From the NCBI GenBank assembly GCA_963839725.1, contig CAWIWT010000001.1, positions 434,001 to 498,000 of the forward strand: a stretch of 64,000 nt of DNA, read 5' to 3'. Source of the DNA: Kumtagia sp963839725. Lineage in GTDB: Bacteria > Pseudomonadota > Alphaproteobacteria > Rhizobiales > Rhizobiaceae. The position numbers and the translations under genes are program-made. Numbering within the stretch: the first letter of the stretch is position 1; each line of letters begins with the position of its first letter. The notes under the pieces are model-generated. The model was not told the origin of the DNA. It worked only from the letters and a program-made list of their open reading frames with translations, and did not search any database. Positions 7,817-16,803 of the stretch are shown one piece after another.

Positions 7817-9118
7817 ATGCGCAAGAAATTGACCGGCTTGTTGGCCGGTATCGGATTTTCGCTTGCCTGCGGAACATCGGCGTTCGCGCAGGAACTGACG
7901 ATCTTCTGGGCCGAATGGGATCCTGCCAACTACCTGCAGGAACTTGTCAACGAGTATCCGGATGCCAAAGTCACGGTGCAGACCACGCCGTGGGATGACT
8001 TTCAGACCAAGACCTTCGCCGAGTTCAACGCGAAGGGTGATGCTTATGACATGGTGGTTGGTGACTCGCAGTGGCTGGGCGCCGGCTCAACCGGCGGCCA
8101 CTATATCGATCTGACTGATTGGGTGAAAAAGAACGGCGTGCTCGACAGCATGGCTCCGGCCACCATGGTCGCCTATTCGGAATATCCGAAGGGCGGGGGC
8201 AAATATTGGTCTGTTCCGGTGGAGGGCGATGCCACTGGCTGGGCCTATCGGAAGGACTATTTCGAAGACCCGAAGGAAATGGCTGATTTCAAGACGAAAT
8301 ACGGCTATGATCTGGCGGTTCCGAAGACTTGGGCGGAGATGCGCGACGTCGCCGAATTCTTCCACCGCCCTGACCAGGGACGCTACGGGATCGCGATTTA
8401 TACCTGGAATCCCTATGACGCCCTGGTGATGGGTTACGAGAATGTCCTCTTCAGCTTCGGCGGTGAGCTCGGTGACTACTCGACGTATAAGGTCGACGGT
8501 ATCGTCAATTCGCCCGAGGCGGTTGCTGCGCTCGAAGCCTATCGCGAGCTCTACAAGTTTACACCCCCGAACTGGGGTCAGGCGTTCTTCATGGAAGACA
8601 ACCAGGCGATCACCGAGGGTTTGGCGGCGATGAGCATGAACTACTTCGCCTTCTTCCCGGCGCTGGCCAACGAGGCCACCAATCCCCACGCCAAGGTCAC
8701 CGGTTTCTTCGCCAATCCGGCGGGTCCGACCGGCAAACAGCATGCCGCTCTCGGCGGCCAGGGCATCTCCATCGTCTCCTACTCGAAGAAGCAGGAAGCG
8801 TCGATGAAGTTCCTTGAGTGGTTCATCCGGGAGGACGTTCAGAAGAAGTGGGGCGAGTTGGGCGGCTATACGTGCAACGCCAAGGTCCTGGAGTCCAAGG
8901 AGTTCCGAAACGCGACCCCATACAACGAAGCCTTCTACCAGACGATGTTCATGGTGAAGGACTTTTGGGCGGTGCCAGAATACGCCGATCTGCTTGAGCA
9001 AATGAAGAACCGTATTGGCCCCTTTATTGTCGGCGGAGAGGGGACTGCGAAGGCGGCCCTGGACGGAGTGGCCGAGGATTGGACGGCAACGTTCACGAAG
9101 GCCGGCTACATAAAGTAG
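7817..9118 (+). CDS. Carbohydrate ABC transporter substrate-binding protein (CUT1, family 1)
   Basis: A 433-aa periplasmic binding protein. It begins with a Sec signal peptide (MRKKLTGLLAGIGFSLACG...SAFAQ, cleavage about residue 25). The mature part has the family-1 solute-binding pattern: ELTIFWAEWDPANY, MVVGDSQWLG, DPKEMADFKTKYG, and a C-terminal EASMKFLEWFIREDVQKKW. ATG 7817 is fixed by GGGAGGAA at 7803-7810. It is the first gene of a six-gene transporter operon and is followed by a 17-bp hairpin that probably raises its message level above that of the permeases. The ligand is unknown; operator sharing points to the sugar or sugar acid used by the 56-64 kb island. Confidence 0.92.
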   Translation: MRKKLTGLLAGIGFSLACGTSAFAQELTIFWAEWDPANYLQELVNEYPDAKVTVQTTPWDDFQTKTFAEFNAKGDAYDMVVGDSQWLGAGSTGGHYIDLTDWVKKNGVLDSMAPATMVAYSEYPKGGGKYWSVPVEGDATGWAYRKDYFEDPKEMADFKTKYGYDLAVPKTWAEMRDVAEFFHRPDQGRYGIAIYTWNPYDALVMGYENVLFSFGGELGDYSTYKVDGIVNSPEAVAALEAYRELYKFTPPNWGQAFFMEDNQAITEGLAAMSMNYFAFFPALANEATNPHAKVTGFFANPAGPTGKQHAALGGQGISIVSYSKKQEASMKFLEWFIREDVQKKWGELGGYTCNAKVLESKEFRNATPYNEAFYQTMFMVKDFWAVPEYADLLEQMKNRIGPFIVGGEGTAKAALDGVAEDWTATFTKAGYIK

Positions 9119-9137
9119 GCTCGGTTGATGCGAAAAA

Positions 9138-9174
9138 CGAAATCGGGAGAGGAAATGTTCCTCTCCCGATTTCG
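9138..9174 (+). terminator. Strong stem-loop after the binding-protein gene (attenuation or mRNA-protecting hairpin)
   Basis: A perfect 17-bp stem (9138-9154 pairing with 9158-9174) around a 3-base loop, 20 bp after the binding-protein stop and just before the permease ribosome-binding site. No U-tract follows, so it is more likely a 3'-end stabiliser of the binding-protein message, as known for several binding-protein-dependent systems, than a full terminator. Confidence 0.7.
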
Positions 9175-9200
9175 ACTTGGTTATGCTTCAGGAGGTGGTG

Positions 9201-10100
9201 TTGGCGGTACTGGCCCGGCTTGAATTCGATACGCGGGCGGCCGCGAGGGGATGGAGCGACGTCACCATCCGCAATCTCTTCATCATCCCGACAATCGCCT
9301 TCCTCATTGTTTTCAACATTTTCCCGCTGATCTATTCGCTCGCTTACTCGTTCACCGACTTTCGCGCTTCGACGAGTCAGCCTGCGAACTTTGTCGGGTT
9401 GCAGAACTACCGTGAACTGCTGAGCGATCCACGCATCTGGAACAATCTCTCCGTCACCGCGAAATACGTGATTGTCTCAGTGGCCGGCCAAATGATCGTC
9501 GGCTTCGGTCTGGCGATGTTGCTCAATCGCAGCTTCCCGCTGAAGGGGTTGGTGACCACACTCTTGTTGTTGCCGATGATGCTCTCGCCTGCCGTCGTGG
9601 GGCTTTTCTGGAAGCTGCTCTATGACCCCTCGTGGGGTGTCATCAACTACGTGCTCGGCCTCGGCAAGTTCTCGTGGCTTTCCAATCCTGATGCCGCGCT
9701 CTACGCCATTGCAATCACCGACATATGGATGTGGGCGCCGTTCGTCATGCTGTTGTCGCTGGCCGGCTTGTCGGCGGTGCCCAAGCATCTCTACGAGGCC
9801 GCCGCCATCGACCGGGCCAGCCCGTTCTACACCTTCTTCCGCATCACGTTGCCTTTGGTGGCCCCAATCCTGCTGATCGCTCTCATCTTTCGCACTATGG
9901 AGGCGTTCAAGACCTTCGATATCGCCTACATCATGAGCACACAGCTGAACACGGAGCTGGTATCCAAGCGCCTGTACAAGATGGCCTTCCAGGAGTGGCA
10001 GACAGGCCTTTCCTCGGCACTGGCCTACATTGTTCTGATCGTTGTGCTGGCGATCACCAACATCTACGTGAAGTACCTGAACCGGGTAAAGGAGCGCTGA
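9201..10100 (+). CDS. Carbohydrate ABC transporter permease (MalF-type)
   Basis: About 299 aa with six predicted membrane segments (LFIIPTIAFLIVFNIFPLIY first) and the inner-membrane permease EAA loop, here YEAAAIDRASPFYTFFRITLP, which contacts an ATPase. The start is uncertain. AGGAGG at 9190-9195 sits 5 bases before TTG 9201, while in-frame ATG 9183 would place the Shine-Dalgarno inside the gene. I prefer TTG 9201; the alternative adds 6 residues. It is followed immediately by the second permease. Confidence 0.9.
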   Translation: MAVLARLEFDTRAAARGWSDVTIRNLFIIPTIAFLIVFNIFPLIYSLAYSFTDFRASTSQPANFVGLQNYRELLSDPRIWNNLSVTAKYVIVSVAGQMIVGFGLAMLLNRSFPLKGLVTTLLLLPMMLSPAVVGLFWKLLYDPSWGVINYVLGLGKFSWLSNPDAALYAIAITDIWMWAPFVMLLSLAGLSAVPKHLYEAAAIDRASPFYTFFRITLPLVAPILLIALIFRTMEAFKTFDIAYIMSTQLNTELVSKRLYKMAFQEWQTGLSSALAYIVLIVVLAITNIYVKYLNRVKER

Positions 10101-10101
10101 A

Positions 10102-11058
10102 GTGGCCGCCGTTTCCTCCCCCGCCAACAAGGTCTACAACAGGCTTGCGGTCGTCGCAGTGCTTGTGATCACATTGATCTTTCTATCGCCGATCTACTGG
10201 ATTGCTTCGACGGCTATCAAGCCGCGCAACCTCGCGACTACGGTTCCGCCGACAGTTTTCTTCGAGCCGGACATCACGCCGTTCATCAAGCTATTCACCA
10301 AGCGCGTCCAGATGACCAAACCGGTTGAACCGGAGGTCTATGAGGCGGCGCCGTGGTGGGAGAAGCGTATCTATGACGGCGGCGAGCGTGTGCTCCGTAC
10401 GGGAGAGGACGTCCAGCTTTCGCAGTATCCCAACCGCTTCTTCAACAGCTTGATCATCGCGGTCACCAGCACCGTTCTCGCCGTGGTGATGGGGACGTTC
10501 ACCGCTTACGGCTTCTCGCGATTCAGATTGAAGGGAGAGGCCGATCTGCTCTTCTTCATCCTCTCGACGAGAATGCTTCCGCCCATTGTGGTCGCGATCC
10601 CTATGTACCTGATGTACCGGGCGGTTGGCCTCAATGACACTCATATCGGCCTGATCATCCTCTACACGGCCTTCAACCTGTCCTTCTCGGTCTGGCTGAT
10701 GAAAGGCTTCATCGACGAGATCCCGAAGGAATATGAGGAGGCCGCACTCGTCGACGGCTATACGCGCATGCAGGCCTTCTTCAAGATCGTGCTGCCCGAG
10801 GCGACGACTGGCATAGCAGCGACAGCTGTGTTCTGCTTCATCACCGCGTGGAACGAATATGCCTTCGCGCTCATATTGACCAATCGCCGGGCGCAGACCG
10901 CGCCGCCCTTTATCCCGGCCCAGATCGGCTCTGGCTTGACGGATTGGACAGTCATCGCGGCGGGCACGTTCCTGTTCCTGCTGCCGGTGGCGATATTCAC
11001 CTTCCTGCTCCGCAACCATCTTCTGCGCGGCATGAGCTTCGGGGCGATCCGTAAATGA
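10102..11058 (+). CDS. Carbohydrate ABC transporter permease (MalG-type)
   Basis: A 318-aa permease starting at GTG 10102, one base after the previous stop. After a first membrane segment (VVAVLVITLIFLSPIYWIA) comes a periplasmic insertion of about 80 residues (to WWEKRIYDGGERVLRTGED), longer than in MalG. Five more membrane segments follow, with the EAA loop EYEEAALVDGYTRMQAFFKI. The large first loop is shared with permeases of dual-ATPase polyol/glycerol-type transporters, as far as I recall. Confidence 0.92.
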   Translation: MAAVSSPANKVYNRLAVVAVLVITLIFLSPIYWIASTAIKPRNLATTVPPTVFFEPDITPFIKLFTKRVQMTKPVEPEVYEAAPWWEKRIYDGGERVLRTGEDVQLSQYPNRFFNSLIIAVTSTVLAVVMGTFTAYGFSRFRLKGEADLLFFILSTRMLPPIVVAIPMYLMYRAVGLNDTHIGLIILYTAFNLSFSVWLMKGFIDEIPKEYEEAALVDGYTRMQAFFKIVLPEATTGIAATAVFCFITAWNEYAFALILTNRRAQTAPPFIPAQIGSGLTDWTVIAAGTFLFLLPVAIFTFLLRNHLLRGMSFGAIRK

Positions 11059-11261
11059 TCCGCAGCTCCTCACTCCAGCGCATTGCCGAGATCGTCATGA
11101 TCCTCGGCATCGTCTTCCTGTGCCAGCCGTGGAGCTTCTTCCTCCACCGCTATGGGCTTACCGTGATCATCATCGGTCTCTTGACCTTCATGTTCACGGG
11201 CTGGTTCGGATCGAAAGGCGAGGCCGGCCCCGCGCCGACACCCGAAAAAGAAGGTCACTGA
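11055..11261 (+). CDS. Small two-helix membrane protein of the transporter operon (68 aa)
   Basis: Overlaps the permease stop by 4 bases (ATGA) and the following ATPase start by one base, so translation of all three is coupled. The 68-aa product has two hydrophobic segments (about 11-26 and 35-50) and a charged tail ending PAPTPEKEGH. Its position between permeases and ATPases resembles the small membrane protein GlpU of rhizobial glycerol transporters (GlpSTPQUV). I cannot say it is homologous. It may be an accessory subunit of the transporter. Confidence 0.8.
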   Translation: MIRSSSLQRIAEIVMILGIVFLCQPWSFFLHRYGLTVIIIGLLTFMFTGWFGSKGEAGPAPTPEKEGH

Positions 11262-12364
11262 TGACCCAGATCGAACTTCGCGGCATCCAGAAGTATTTCG
11301 GCGCGGTTCAGGTCATCAAGGACCTGAATCTAAAGATCGAGGACAATGAATTTATCGTGCTGCTCGGCCAGTCGGGCTGCGGAAAGACGACGACCCTGCG
11401 CGCCATCGCGGGACTGGAGACGGTTGACGAGGGCGACATTCTGATCGACGGCGAGCCGGTGCAGCATCTGAAGTGCTCGGACCGCGACATCGCCATGGTG
11501 TTCCAGTCCTTCTCGCTCTACCCGCATATGACAGTGTACGAAAACGTCGCCTTCCCGCTGCGGGCAACGCGCATGAGCAAGGGCGAGGTGGACAAGGAGG
11601 TGCGCGAAATCGCGCGTATCCTCAGGATAACCGACTTCCTCGACAGGAAGCCATCGGCACTGTCCGGCGGCGACATGCAGCGCGTGGCGATTGGCCGGGC
11701 GCTGGTGCGGCGGCCGAAGGCAATGCTGATGGACGAGCCGATCGGCGCACTCGATGCCAAGCTGCGCGAGGAGATGCGCGCAGAGATCAAGCGCCTGCAT
11801 GTCAAGCAGGGCTCCACGACGATCTACGTTACCCACGACCAGATCGAGGCGATGAGCCTCGCTGACCGCATCGTCATCATGCATGAGGGTGTGCTGCAGC
11901 AGATCGGCAGTCCAGAGGAAGTTTACAAATATCCGGCCAATCTGTTTGTCGCGCAATTCGTCGGCAGCCCGGTGATGAATATCGCCAAGGCTGCAGTTTC
12001 GGAGACCGGAGGCGCGGCGCGGGTGACGGTGAATGGCGCGGCCGACGGCTTCGCTTTCCCGCGCGATCTTATCGGCGAACTCAACGGCAAGGCCTCCGAC
12101 GACCTGTCGCTCGGCATCCGCCCGGAGGGCGTACTCGTGCGCAAGGATGCCGCCGAGGGCTACCTGCCGGTCGAGGCGAGCATCATCGAGCCGCTCGGTT
12201 CACATGACATCGTCGACCTCAAGGTCGGTGATCACATGCTGCGGGCGCGCACCAAGGCCGGCTATGTGGCAAAACCCGGCACGAAGGTGTTTGCCCGCAT
12301 CGACCCCTCGCACGCGCATTTCTTCGACGCTGCAAGCGGCGAGTCGCTAGGGGTGAGGCTGTGA
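11261..12364 (+). CDS. Carbohydrate ABC transporter ATPase 1 (MalK/UgpC-like)
   Basis: A 367-aa ATPase with Walker A GQSGCGKTT, Q-loop FQSFSLYPHM, signature LSGGDMQRVAIGRA, Walker B MLMDEPIGALDA, the H-loop YVTHDQIEAM and a C-terminal TOBE/MalK regulatory domain from about residue 240. The signature has Asp where most MalK proteins have Gln (LSGGQ). The start ATG 11261 overlaps the previous TGA. With the second ATPase it could form an asymmetric heterodimer. Confidence 0.94.
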   Translation: MTQIELRGIQKYFGAVQVIKDLNLKIEDNEFIVLLGQSGCGKTTTLRAIAGLETVDEGDILIDGEPVQHLKCSDRDIAMVFQSFSLYPHMTVYENVAFPLRATRMSKGEVDKEVREIARILRITDFLDRKPSALSGGDMQRVAIGRALVRRPKAMLMDEPIGALDAKLREEMRAEIKRLHVKQGSTTIYVTHDQIEAMSLADRIVIMHEGVLQQIGSPEEVYKYPANLFVAQFVGSPVMNIAKAAVSETGGAARVTVNGAADGFAFPRDLIGELNGKASDDLSLGIRPEGVLVRKDAAEGYLPVEASIIEPLGSHDIVDLKVGDHMLRARTKAGYVAKPGTKVFARIDPSHAHFFDAASGESLGVRL

Positions 12365-12460
12365 CAAGGCGTCGGTCGTATTTCGTCGGTCGTCGGTCGA
12401 TAAATCGAGCGGTCACCGGCATCGTTCGAACAACGAATAACGAATGACGAGCGACGACTA

Positions 12461-13546
12461 ATGGCCCACATCCAGCTGAAAAACATCACCAAGAAATTCG
12501 GCAAGCATACCGCGCTGAAGGGGCTCGACCTGGAAATCCAGGACGGTGAGTTCTTTGTTCTTCTCGGCGAGACCGGCGCGGGCAAGACGACGACGCTGCG
12601 CCTGATCGCCGGGCTCGAAAAGCCGACCGAGGGGCAAATCCTCATAGATGGCGCCGATGTCGGCGAGTGGGGCGCCGCCGAGCGCGACGTTGCGTTAGTG
12701 TTACAGCAATATTCGCTCTACCCGCGCTACACGGTACGCGAAAATCTCGAATTTCCGCTGAAATCGAAGATACGGCGTGTCGAGCCGCCCGAGATCGCCG
12801 AGCGCGTCGTGCGTGTCGCCACGACGCTGCGCATCGAGCATCTGCTTGACCGCAAGACCGACCGGCTGTCGGGCGGTGAGATGCAGCGCGTCTCGATCGG
12901 CCGCGCCATCGTGCGCAAGCCGCGCGTCTTCCTGATGGACGAGCCGCTGTCGGCGCTCGATGCCAAGTTGCGCGAGGCGCTGCGCACCGAATTGAAGAAC
13001 CTGCAGATGAATCTGGGCGCGACCTTTCTGTTCGTGACCCACGACCAGATCGAGGCAATGTCGATGGGCGACAAGATTGGCGTGCTCAATCACGGCCATC
13101 TGGTGCAGGTCGGCACGCCGAACGAGATCTACACCAACCCGCTCAACACATTCGTCGCGCGCGCCGTCGGCTCGCCGCCGATGAACCTGTTCGACGGCAA
13201 GCTGGTTTCAGGCCGCGCGGTGATCGCGCCGAAGAGCTTCGAGCTACCCTATGACGGCGCCGTACCCACCGGTACGCCGGCTAATGACCGCCCGCTGGTC
13301 TTCGGTGTCAGGCCGGAGGACGTCGTGCTGGAGGCGGGCGCGCCGGTCGAAGCGACGGTGCATGACGTCGAAAACCACGGCGTCGAAAAGATTGTCACGC
13401 TGCGCGTCGGCGATACCTTCCTGCACGCCACCGCTCCCGCCCGCGCCGACCTGCAAATGGAGCAGGCGGTGCGCTTCGGCTGGAACCCGCAGAAAGTGGC
13501 GCTGTTCGACCGGACCACCGGAATGAGCCTCAGGCACGCGGGGTAG
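12461..13546 (+). CDS. Carbohydrate ABC transporter ATPase 2
   Basis: A 361-aa ATPase, clearly a paralogue of the preceding one but diverged: Walker A GETGAGKTT, Q-loop LQQYSLYPRY, signature LSGGEMQRVSIGRA, Walker B FLMDEPLSALDA, H-loop FVTHDQIEAM, and a TOBE region. Both Walker motifs are intact, so both ATPases should be active. The 96-bp gap before it carries short GTCGGTCG and ACGAATAACGAATGACGA repeats. Two ATPases with two permeases, a small membrane protein and one binding protein is the organisation known for GlpSTPQUV-type transporters. Confidence 0.94.
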   Translation: MAHIQLKNITKKFGKHTALKGLDLEIQDGEFFVLLGETGAGKTTTLRLIAGLEKPTEGQILIDGADVGEWGAAERDVALVLQQYSLYPRYTVRENLEFPLKSKIRRVEPPEIAERVVRVATTLRIEHLLDRKTDRLSGGEMQRVSIGRAIVRKPRVFLMDEPLSALDAKLREALRTELKNLQMNLGATFLFVTHDQIEAMSMGDKIGVLNHGHLVQVGTPNEIYTNPLNTFVARAVGSPPMNLFDGKLVSGRAVIAPKSFELPYDGAVPTGTPANDRPLVFGVRPEDVVLEAGAPVEATVHDVENHGVEKIVTLRVGDTFLHATAPARADLQMEQAVRFGWNPQKVALFDRTTGMSLRHAG

Positions 13547-13849
13547 CATTTTTTTTCCACGGTCTCCGCGCCCCACTAACGCTCGTCTCATTACACGAGA
13601 AGGCCGAAGGCGATCTGTTTGAAGCGTCGGCGCTGCCCCTCACCTGCCTGCCGGCATCCTCTCCCCGTAAACGGGGAGAGGGACGCAGTTCCACCGCCGC
13701 TCGTCTTGCAGCGTTGGAGATTGGCGAAATCGGAGACGAGAGTGTCCCTCTCCCCGACGGGGAGAGGAGCCGGCAGGCAGGTGAGGGGCAGCGCCGCTGT
13801 TTGCAAGCGAGTCGCAGTGATGTTGATCGAAAAGCGCGATACATTAAAT
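13547..13849. repeat. Dispersed inverted repeat with 27-bp perfect arms
   Basis: The gap between the convergent ATPase and oxidoreductase genes is filled by a palindromic element, 13629-13795. The outer arms are 27 bp each and perfect (13629-13655 and 13769-13795, GGCGCTGCCCCTCACC...), with inner CTCTCCCCG/CGGGGAGAG pairs at both ends. It probably ends transcription from both sides. No gene seen. Confidence 0.8.
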
Positions 13850-14947
13850 CTAAGCCGCTGCTTCCCACTTCTTCGGCAAGTGCGCGGCGCGGGCATATTG
13901 CGGCGCGACCGCGATCTCGTGACCAAGCACGGCGGCGGCGCGCCACGGCCAACGCGGATCGGCAAGCATGGCGCGCGCAAGCGCCACCATGTCGGCCTGG
14001 CCGCTGGTGACGATGCGGTTGGCCTGATGCGGGTCGTCGATCATGCCGACGGCGCGCACCGGGATATCGACGCGCTCGCGCACATACTGCGCTAGATGCA
14101 CCTGATAGCCGGGGCCGGTGGGGATTTTCTGATGGGGCGAGTTGCCGCCGCTGGAGCAGCAGATATACGCTACTCCCTCGGCCTTCAGCGCCTTCACCAC
14201 CTCGACCGTCTCGTCCTCGGTGAGGCCGCCATCGACCCAGTCCTTCACCGACAGCCGTGCGCCGAGCATAAGTCCAGGCGCGGCCTTGGCAACGGCGCGC
14301 GCGATTTCAACGGCAAAACGCATGCGGTTTTCCAGCGAACCGCCCCATTGATCGGTGCGGTGGTTGGAGAGGGGCGACAGGAACTGGTGGATCAGATAGC
14401 CATGCGCGGCGTGAAGCTCGATGAAGTCGAAGCCCGCGCGTGCGGCGCGGCGAGTTGCATCGGCAAAATGCTGGACGACCTCGCCGATCTCGTCCTCGGT
14501 CAGCGCGTGCGGGGTATGCCAGCCTTCGGTAAACGGGATCGCCGACGCGGAGACAGTCTGCCAGGCGTCCTGTTCTGGTTTCAGTGGCCCGCCGCCTTCC
14601 CACGGGCGCTTGCACGACGACTTGCGGCCGGCATGGGCGAGCTGCACGCCGAACTTCACGTCGGGACTGGCGACCCGACGCGCAGCGTCCAGCGCGCGCT
14701 TGGCGGCAGCCTCATTGGCTTCGGAATAGAGCCCCATGCAGCCATGGCTGATACGGCCGCGCCGCTCGACATCCGTCATTTCGACGGTGATCATGCCGGC
14801 CCCCGACAAAGCGAGGTTCATCCAGTGATACAGGTGCCAATCCGTGGCCGAACCGTCATCGGCGGAGTACTGGCACATCGGCGCCACCGCGATGCGGTTT
14901 GGAAACTCCAGCGCGCCAAGCGTGATAGGCGAAAACAGGTCGGTCAT
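13850..14947 (-). CDS. NADH:flavin oxidoreductase / Old Yellow Enzyme (YqjM/NamA-like)
   Basis: A 365-aa FMN-dependent ene-reductase that reduces activated C=C bonds with NAD(P)H. The YqjM-class features are visible: APMCQYS with the redox-tuning Cys and Tyr, QLAHAGRKSS, the substrate-binding pair in ELHAAHGYLIHQF, SNHRTDQWGGSLENR, and the FMN phosphate region near the C-terminus (ADMVALARAMLADPRWPW). I chose ATG 14947 (MTDLFSPITLG), with GGAG upstream; another in-frame ATG at 14977 is possible. It stands alone between repeat-rich gaps. Confidence 0.94.
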   Translation of the reverse strand: MTDLFSPITLGALEFPNRIAVAPMCQYSADDGSATDWHLYHWMNLALSGAGMITVEMTDVERRGRISHGCMGLYSEANEAAAKRALDAARRVASPDVKFGVQLAHAGRKSSCKRPWEGGGPLKPEQDAWQTVSASAIPFTEGWHTPHALTEDEIGEVVQHFADATRRAARAGFDFIELHAAHGYLIHQFLSPLSNHRTDQWGGSLENRMRFAVEIARAVAKAAPGLMLGARLSVKDWVDGGLTEDETVEVVKALKAEGVAYICCSSGGNSPHQKIPTGPGYQVHLAQYVRERVDIPVRAVGMIDDPHQANRIVTSGQADMVALARAMLADPRWPWRAAAVLGHEIAVAPQYARAAHLPKKWEAAA

Positions 14948-15535
14948 CGGAAAGCTCCGGGGGATTGGTCGCGCCATATGTAACCATCCGAAACTATGGC
15001 GCAATGGGTGAGCTATTGGATCAGCTGCGTCTCCCCTGGCGGCCAGTAGACGCGAGAGGTCCCCTTCTCCCCCAAGGGGCAGGCAGTCGCATATGGACAT
15101 TCGCGATTAGCGACGAACGCACCTCGCTGTCGTCATCCTAGATCTCGCGAGTGAGCGAAGCGAACGGAGAGTGTCGGGGATCCAGGCCTCGGATGCCGCT
15201 ACAATGCCAGCTCAGAAGAGATAGATGCAAATTCAATCGGTTATTCAATTCGTCGCCGAAGTTGCTCGGGTAGCGAGAGGAGTGGATCCGAACTCTCCGT
15301 TCGCTTCGTCTCTCACGAGGTCGAGGATGACGACAGGGAAGAACGCCTCTCGCTAATCTCCACCGTTGGAGCTCGCCATATGCGATTGTCCTGCGCAAGG
15401 GGAGAAGGACTGCTCCGCCGTCTGCGCCAATCGCTAATGTTGGATGTCGCGCCGCTTGATAGCCTAGGTCGGTTTCGCCTTAGCCCGCCGGACCTGCGGT
15501 GCCCATCCTGCTCCTCATCAAAGCGGAGGGGAAGC
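14948..15535. repeat. 588-bp intergenic region made of nested inverted repeats
   Basis: No gene is supported here. Two nested inverted pairs are seen. Outer: CGCATATGGACATTCGCGATTAGCG (about 15089-15113) faces GCTAATCTCC...GCCATATGCG (about 15352-15382), and a run with CCCCTTCTCCCCC faces AAGGGGAGAAGG. Inner: GTCGTCATCCTAGATCTCGC...GAACGGAGAGT faces ACTCTCCGTTCG...GAGGATGACGAC (about 15130-15335). The stretch looks like one repeat inserted into another. Confidence 0.6.
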
Positions 15536-16591
15536 GTGGCGCACAAACTGGTCTTGGTCTACGAACCGGAGGAAGCTTGCCGCAGCCGGCTGGCGGCGCA
15601 AGGGTTTGCCGCCGCGCACGCCGTCGAAATCTCCTCGTACCTCGCCCAAAGCACCGACCTTGCCCTTGAATTCGACGCCATCGCACAGGCTTGTGACAAG
15701 CGCGGCCTGCTTTTTGTTCCGGTGGCGCTGGATGACGCAGCAGCGCTGCTCGCCAACGCCGATCCGAAGGAAACATTGGTCTGGACACTGAGCGACGGCA
15801 TCGCCTACTTTCGTGGCGGGGCCGCGCCAGCGCTGGCGCGGCTTGGCGGTTTCAAAACCGTCGGCTCCGACGACTCCCTGTTCGCGCTTTGCCAGGACAA
15901 GTTCCGCTCCGGGGCGGTACTGGCCGCGCTCGGCCTCCCGGTTCCGCCGGCCGGTCTTGCGCGCAACGGCGAGTGGCTGGTCGCGCCGCCGGTCTCGGAT
16001 GATGGCTACTTCGTCAAGCCGAACCGGCTAGGCGCCAAGATCGGTATCTGGCCGGATTCCCGCTGCCATCGCGCGAACGACGCGCTCGCGCTCAGCCGCC
16101 GCGTCTTTGAGGCCTATCGCGACGATGTCGTGGTTCAGCCCTATCACGCCGGCCGCAATGTGCGCGCCAGCTTTCTCGGTATCGATCCGAAGGCGGGCGT
16201 CGAGGCGCTTGGCGTGTTCTTCGTGGAGTCGGGCGATGACTTTCAGACGATGGCCGATTCCATGGCGCTCTATGGCGACACCGGAGTCGCCGCCAAGGCC
16301 GATGGCGCCTATGTCGAACCCGAACTCGTGCCGGTCGCTGCAACCCAACCGAGGGCTGCCCGCCGGATCGGCGAGATCGCGGCGGTTTTGATGACGGCGC
16401 TTGCCGTAAAGGATGTGTTTTCGATGGATTTCCGGGTCGAAGCCAACGACACCGTGCATCTCATTGAATTCGAGGTGTGCCCGGGCCTGCCGTGCTTCGA
16501 CTTCCGCGCTTACTGCGCGTCGCAGTGGGGCCTTTCCTTGCCGGACGCGATGGCCGAGACAGCGGCGCGCCGGGCGGTTGAGTGCTCTTGA
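15536..16591 (+). CDS. ATP-grasp domain protein of unknown substrate
   Basis: A 351-aa protein starting at GTG 15536 (GGAGGG 6 bases upstream), translated MAHKLVLVYEPEEACRSRL. The fold resembles D-Ala-D-Ala ligase-type ATP-grasp enzymes: a variable N-domain, YFVKPNRLGAKIGI (nucleotide-binding Lys), VVVQPYHAGRNVRASFLG, and the metal-binding end FSMDFRVEANDTVHLIEFEV followed by CPGLPC. The usual E-x-N at that end is E-F-E-V-C-P-G, so the Asn ligand is changed. It is a lone gene. A carboxylate-amine ligase acting on a peptide or amino acid is the best guess, with low certainty on substrate. Confidence 0.8.
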   Translation: MAHKLVLVYEPEEACRSRLAAQGFAAAHAVEISSYLAQSTDLALEFDAIAQACDKRGLLFVPVALDDAAALLANADPKETLVWTLSDGIAYFRGGAAPALARLGGFKTVGSDDSLFALCQDKFRSGAVLAALGLPVPPAGLARNGEWLVAPPVSDDGYFVKPNRLGAKIGIWPDSRCHRANDALALSRRVFEAYRDDVVVQPYHAGRNVRASFLGIDPKAGVEALGVFFVESGDDFQTMADSMALYGDTGVAAKADGAYVEPELVPVAATQPRAARRIGEIAAVLMTALAVKDVFSMDFRVEANDTVHLIEFEVCPGLPCFDFRAYCASQWGLSLPDAMAETAARRAVECS

Positions 16592-16803
16592 GATTGCGCG
16601 ATCCTAACCCCCTCACCCGGCCCCCGCTTCGCTCTGCCACCCTCTCCCCACGGGGGAGCGGAGATCGTCAGCGCCTCCGCCCGGCCGTTCACGTTTGCAG
16701 GACTGGGTGCTGCGGCGGAAGAACCTCCTCTCCCCAGTGGGGAGAGGGTGGCCGAGCGAAGCGGAGGCCGGGTGAGGGGGAAAGCTTCGATCTCGTAACG
16801 CTC
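16592..16803. repeat. Dispersed inverted repeat (CCCCCTCACCCGG family)
   Basis: Arms at about 16608-16660 and 16727-16780 read CCCCCTCACCCGGC...CACCCTCTCCCC and its complement. They differ at a few positions. The same family occurs with perfect 42-bp arms at 29077-29254. It fills the space between the convergent ATP-grasp and rlpA genes. Confidence 0.8.
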
